A DNA stretch of 64,000 nt from Watersipora subatra. Lineage: Eukaryota > Bryozoa > Gymnolaemata > Cheilostomatida > Watersiporidae. Positions 59,159 to 64,000 of the stretch are shown here, piece after piece. The position numbers and the translations under genes are program-made. The first letter of the stretch is position 1, and every line of letters begins with the position of its first letter. The notes beneath the pieces were generated by a model. That model ran no database searches. It saw only the letters and a program-made list of their open reading frames with translations, and was not told the origin of the DNA. The DNA lies in assembly GCF_963576615.1 (NCBI RefSeq), contig NC_088714.1:3224001-3288000 (forward strand). Direction: 5' to 3'.

Positions 59159-59640
59159 TTTTGCAAGGGTGCTTGGATGAAGGGAATTTCTCATTGGCAT
59201 GGTGAGGCACTCTGGCAGTATTGTGGATGTTATCTATACTGTCAGGTATTTAGGCAGATTCTGCCAGTTTGGACATTTGTTGATGATTGGCAATCCACTG
59301 CTTCGCTTTTTGAATGCGCTTGTTTAAATCTCAGTCATCGATGTCCATGAGATGCTCTCGGAGTTTCACGTCATTGACACCTACGACAATTCTATCACGA
59401 ATCAAGTCGTTCTTTACTGAACCATACTCACATTGGTCTGCCTGTTCTTGTAGAGCCACAATAAACTAGTGAATGCTGGCATTGCCTTGCTTCATGGCAT
59501 TGAACTCAGCCTTCTCATATATCATGTTCGTTTCCGGCTCAATGTGATTTTCAAATAATTTTATTGTATTGTCAACTGTTTTCTTTTTACCATCGTCTGA
59601 CTCATACACAAACTTTATAAAAATTTTACCCTTGAATATT

Positions 59641-62270
59641 TACTGTAAATTTAAAAATGAACACATATATTCAATTTGGTTAGGAATCTGTGAGAGTGCT
59701 GTTATTTACCCATGTTTCCGGCTCTGATGTCATATCATTGTCTAGTTTCATTATAGTTTTTGTGTTATTGCTTTTGCAGAAAAGCTATTGATACCAGCTG
59801 ACTTTATATTAGAGAATTTTTCAGCTCAAAAAGACTAACCGATATGAGATCGGAATGTTTGCTAGCAGGTTCAATTAATTGTGTTAATGGATAAAATTGA
59901 ATAATCCTGTGTACAGCAAATCAACTTGGGCTTGAGTTGTCTTCAGATAATTGTCTCACTGAAGTGAGTGAACTCCGGGGTGACCTGACAGTAAACTGAG
60001 ATGACTAGTGCTTGACCTTTTTCAGATGATTCATTATTATCATCATGCAAACCTAGCAATATGCGCTAAATCTGTCTCAAATGTTCAAATGTATTGTAAA
60101 ATTAGTATGAAAGCTTTTTTGTACCAATAATACTTGTCTCACTATATCTACAAACGTTAAAATTAGGTTGTATTGTGTGAACGCTTTGTTTTTCACACAG
60201 ACTAAAGAGGACAACTGGCTTTAGGTTGGACATAGTATGTTTTCTCTCAGTTACCTCTTTGTTACCTCAGTGTCAATATATTTGTTTCGTTTAGCTTAAA
60301 GCTGCAATCAAAGCTTTTGTAAGTGATACTTCAATGAAAAATACACAAAGTTCTGCGGTTGTTTGTTTTCTGACAACCGCTGCAAAAAATTACATGCACA
60401 CATCCAAATTGGGACACAACTGCTGATAATGTTACTACAAGTTATTTGATTCTTGATTGAACTCAATTTTCATAGTTCAAAGCATTAGAGGTCTTAGAGC
60501 TATGCAGTCATTTCATATTTTAATTTCTCTTTTCTTTCATGATATTATTGTCTAATCATCTTAATAGTTATCACAAATTTTGTCATTTAGTGCCATTTGT
60601 GCACTTTTATTCTGAAACCATTTTAGTCCAAAAAATTACGAATGTATGATCACCATTAACATGTTCACCCACAATCATAAAATCTCATTCACTATCAGCT
60701 CTATCAATTTATTAAACTCATGAAAAGATGAATGATGAACTAAGTAGTTTTATAGTTCAATCAGTGTCGGCATTATATTATTGATTTGACATTCATTTGA
60801 TTTTTATTGAACTGCCAAGTATAGAAAAACGCTCTTGTCTTTCTTTTTTATTGTTATTTAGTCAAGTCTTCTCTCAAATACATTACGATAACACCTTGAG
60901 GTAGAAGTTATTCGTTCTATAATCAAGATATGTATTAATCAACTTTTACAGTGCGGCCGGGGTTACGATGTCTTCGTTGTACGGTTTTTTTGCTTTACGA
61001 TGTTTTGTCGTTCCCAAAATTCGGCATATTTTTTCACCATACGATAACAACAAAAAAATTTCTCGAAATTAAAATTTGGCGTTTAGTGTGCTGAATAGTC
61101 ATAATAACGAAGATGCTGATATGTTGTTCGCCGAAATCCCTCTCACGACTCTTGAAAGAAATACCATGCTTGCTCTCTCGGTTCAGCATTATTCGTTCTA
61201 AGCTATAGTGAAAACGAAACTAGAAACAGATAGGTGATGAACTCTTAAATTATGACAAAGTTGAAGTTTAGTAGTATTGATACTAAAACTTAAGTAGTGT
61301 TTAGTAAGCTAAATTTATTTAAGTTAACTTTAACATTTATGTTATAGCCTACGACTGTCTCAAAGGTAAGAACTCTCTTCGGTACGTACTGCACTAAAGT
61401 TTATTTTAATTTCATTTTATTGCAGATCATAATCATTAAATACACTAAAGTTACTGTAGGTAACTATAGTTACTAAGGTTATATTATTTTGTTGCTAATT
61501 TTAATATGTACAGTATGTATATAAAATTTTGATGATTTTTACCAGGGGCTGTTTGCATTAGATATTTACTATGGGTTTCTATACCCCTCTACAAAATGTT
61601 CGCTTTATAGTGCCAACACTGGAACGAATTAAAATTGTTTGGTGAGAGTCCACAGTATGTCAATTGAATTTATCCCATTTTAAATAACAGAAAAATGTCG
61701 TAATGTGTTTCAAGCCTGAAAAAAAAAACAGCGATACCACTTTTGTTTTTGGGCTAAAGTTTGATAAAGAGGTCTATACATAATTACTCCCTATGTGTAG
61801 CGGCTTACACAATTATATAAGTCCAGTCCGGTTACAGAGTAAAAGTTGGCTGCAGAATGAATGAGTTAGGCAACAGGAGTTAGTGAGTTAAGAAGATTGC
61901 CCTAGTTGTATGCTTGGAGGGCTTAGTTATGCTTTGTATTATAGGATTCTCCTAAATGACGTTTCCAGTTACTCTTTAATTGAATTTAATTTAGTTACAC
62001 AACAATTGAAACACTGCCTTGTTAGAGGTAGTGCTTCAATTAATGTGTAGCGGTAGTACATAGTAAATGATTATCAATACCAGTGTTGAAACCACTCACA
62101 GGCGCCTTTAAGTTAGCATGTAATCATTCAGTTACTATTAACTGTCCATCATGTGATGATTTGTACAATAAGATGCCAACTGTATATTGTTTCTGAGATT
62201 GGTTGTTGAAAACTTTTGAATTTGTTTCCTTTCTAATAAACTTCTTGCTTACTCCTAAGAATTTCGGTGA
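59641..62270. other. Gene-poor AT-rich region
   Basis: No exon, transposon terminus or tandem repeat could be supported. If the candidate exons at 51433 and 63720 are real, this is intron. Confidence 0.4.
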
Positions 62271-62284
62271 ATGCATGTGATAAC

Positions 62285-63700
62285 ATTAGTGTACAACAAC
62301 TTAGTTAAGTGCACAAAAGTGCACACCAACTTATCTAAGGCACACAAAAGTGTATACCAACTTAACTGAAGCATGCAATTGTGTACTCAAACTTAACTAA
62401 GGCACACACAAGTGTACACCAACTTAATTAAGGCTAAAAAAATGTAAAAATGCTAACAAACTTAACTACGTCGCACAAAAGTGCACACTAATTTAATAAA
62501 GGCCCACAAAAGTACACCTATTTAATTAAGGCACACAAAAGTGTACATTGACTTAACTTCGGTACACAAAAAGCGTACACCAACTCAACTGCATAAAAAT
62601 GTACACCAACATAATCAATGCAAACAAAAGTATTCAACAACCTAACCAAGGCCCACAAAAGTGCATACCAACTTGAAGGTTGATTTGCAACAGAATTCAC
62701 ATTACAATTATTCAGTATCAAATGATTCACCATATTTTACTCTGCTGTGTTGTAAGTACAAAATATGTAGAAATGTGATTACAAGCTCTTAAAAGCTCAA
62801 AAAGGAACAGTTAATCGCAGCCATCACGAAAACGCCGTAGATTGGAATCCCTTTCCAAAATGGCTCAAATAGGACATAGTTGAACATGATGGCTTCTGTT
62901 TACACTTTCACGCAACCTCATTCATCGAAATATTTTCACAAATATACTTCACGCATTCAATAAAACCACGTCTATTGTTCTTATGCATCTATTTCATCAT
63001 CATTGTAATGCTGTCACTTTGAGAACTGATATCTCAAAACCTACCATAAAAATTCGTTCAATTTTTTAATCTTAGCTCAAAGGAGTGCATATCGTCCTCT
63101 GATAAGCATGATCTAGTCATAATCTGATCATGTGACCCATATTTCCTGCCAAATAGCGCGAACATTTTCTCCAGCGTTTTCTGATCATCACAGGTGACCC
63201 AGCAGGCTCTTCATATTTATCAGAGGATGATATGCACCTCCTAGAGCTAAAGTTGAAAAATTAAACGAATTTTAATGGTAGGTTTTGAAATATCAGTGTT
63301 CAAAGTGACAGCATTACAATGATGATGAAATAGACGTGTAAGGACAATAGACATGATTTTATTGAATGCATGAAGTTTATTTGTGAAAATATTTTGACGA
63401 ATGAGGTTGCATGAAAATGTAAACAGAAGCCATCGTGTTCAACTACGTCCCATTTGAGTCGTTTTGGAAAGGGATTCCAAAATACGGCGTTCTCGTGATG
63501 GCTGCGATTAACTGTTCATTTTTGAGATTTTAAGAACTTTTAACCAAGTTTCCACATACTTTGCACCTACAACACAGCAGAGTAAGACATGGGAACCTTT
63601 TGATACCAAATAACTGTAATATGAATTTTGTTGCAAGTAAACTTTTAACTAAGGCATACAAAAGTGTACACCAATTTATTTAAGGCACATAAAAGTACTT
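62285..63700. repeat. 31-bp minisatellite split by a transposon
   Basis: About 12 copies of a 31-bp unit (AACTAAGGCACACAAAAGTG then TACACCAACTT) at 62285-62672, resuming for about two copies at 63649-63700 after the TTAA foldback element. The target TTAA is part of the unit. Confidence 0.85.
62677..63644. mobile_element. TTAA foldback element, copy 2 (968 bp)
   Basis: Inverted ends AGGTTGATTTGCAAC and AAGTTTACTTGCAAC, flanked by TTGA (62673-62676, a one-base variant of TTAA) and TTAA (63645-63648). Arms of about 450 bp pair along nearly their full length around a short centre near 63150. The right half matches 21240-21714. TTAA targets are used by piggyBac and Kolobok superfamilies; no transposase is present. 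Confidence 0.8.
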
Positions 63701-63719
63701 TCCTTTGATATTTTTACAG

Positions 63720-63756
63720 ATGACCTCCACCATCGCAGAGACGCTGTCTGCAGCCG
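63720..63756 (+). CDS. Candidate exon of a gene extending beyond the window
   Basis: A good acceptor (TTTGATATTTTTACAG) precedes ATGACCTCCACCATCGCAGA and a GTAAGC donor follows. Phase 0 reading gives MTSTIAETLSAAG, which joins in phase to the candidate exon at 51433. Family not recognised. Confidence 0.3.
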
Positions 63757-64000
63757 GTAAGCAATTTAGCTACCATTGTAACAAATAATTAATGACTTGT
63801 TATATCGTTGAAAACTGATTATTAAGGTTTAAGCTGTTGAGCTGATTTTATTGGTTTGTATTTAAGCTGCCCTCGAGTAACAAAGTTTGCTCATAAAACT
63901 AGTTTTCTAGCATACTCTATGTGAACATGAAACATGTCTCACAGTAGGCTTGTATGTATGGAATTAGCTGCATCCTGAGGTCTTACCTTCATTCCATCTT
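63757..64000. other. Right edge, nothing recognised
   Basis: If the exon at 63720 is real this is the start of its next intron. No other signal seen. Confidence 0.4.

Larger units (their letters stand above)
53590..59640 (-). mobile_element. Broken Ty3/gypsy-type LTR retroelement (fossil), interrupted
   Basis: Minus-strand order gag, protease, reverse transcriptase, RNase H, integrase is that of Ty3/gypsy elements. Approximate parts: gag 59640-58760 including a Cys/His-rich segment, protease-like segment 58680-58485, reverse transcriptase 56390-55560, RNase H 55420-55120, integrase 55080-54400, C-terminal tail to about 53590. The copy is broken in roughly five or more places and is also split by a 2-kb foldback DNA transposon (56490-58494). 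No long terminal repeats were recognised at its edges. Its state suggests an old insertion. Confidence 0.8.

Overview
The window is genomic DNA of an invertebrate animal, AT-rich, with many short exons bounded by GT-AG introns and a dense load of transposons and minisatellites. An invertebrate-type (i-type) lysozyme gene and frequent TACATGTA-like palindromes fit a lophotrochozoan (mollusc, annelid or bryozoan relative). The species-level guess is inference only.

Three complete host genes could be built exon by exon, with every splice phase agreeing. (1) YME1L1, plus strand, 6025-28471, 18 coding exons, 769 residues: the mitochondrial inner-membrane i-AAA protease. (2) An i-type (destabilase-like) lysozyme, plus strand, 29812-30916, 3 exons, 200 residues, with a signal peptide and a Ser/Thr-rich tail. 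(3) CFAP70, minus strand, 50108-32274, 24 exons, 1140 residues: a TPR protein of motile cilia. YME1L1 and the lysozyme are tandem; the lysozyme and CFAP70 converge. Upstream of YME1L1 (2180-3855) lie pieces of a THAP-domain/coiled-coil gene that looks degenerate. A GC-rich block at about 51310-51440, upstream of CFAP70, may be a divergent promoter; a possible first exon (51433-51456) could splice over 12 kb to a possible second exon (63720-63756) of a gene that continues outside the window.

The introns are a museum of mobile DNA. YME1L1 intron 1 holds a pogo-like MITE, a 19-bp minisatellite and a Helitron-like element. Intron 2 holds a 2.9-kb array of about 65 copies of a 45-bp unit that is itself a piece of LINE reverse-transcriptase coding sequence. 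Intron 13 holds two adjacent TTAA-flanked elements. Intron 16 holds a TTAA foldback element, a truncated piggyBac-like copy, a pogo-like MITE and a Helitron-like element. CFAP70 introns hold 40-bp and 26-bp minisatellites and a 116-bp MITE. The right third (53.6-59.6 kb) is an old, broken Ty3/gypsy-type retroelement split by a 2-kb foldback DNA transposon with an 8-bp target duplication; 62.3-63.7 kb is a 31-bp tandem repeat split by a second copy of the TTAA foldback seen in YME1L1.

The most unusual signal is a tiny palindromic insertion of about 39-42 bp (ends CAATGATATACAGC) present three times (4397, 56798, 58134). Each copy is flanked by a 7-bp direct repeat (one imperfect), and one copy has its empty site preserved in the opposite arm of the same foldback transposon. 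It behaves like a mobile element barely longer than its own hairpin.
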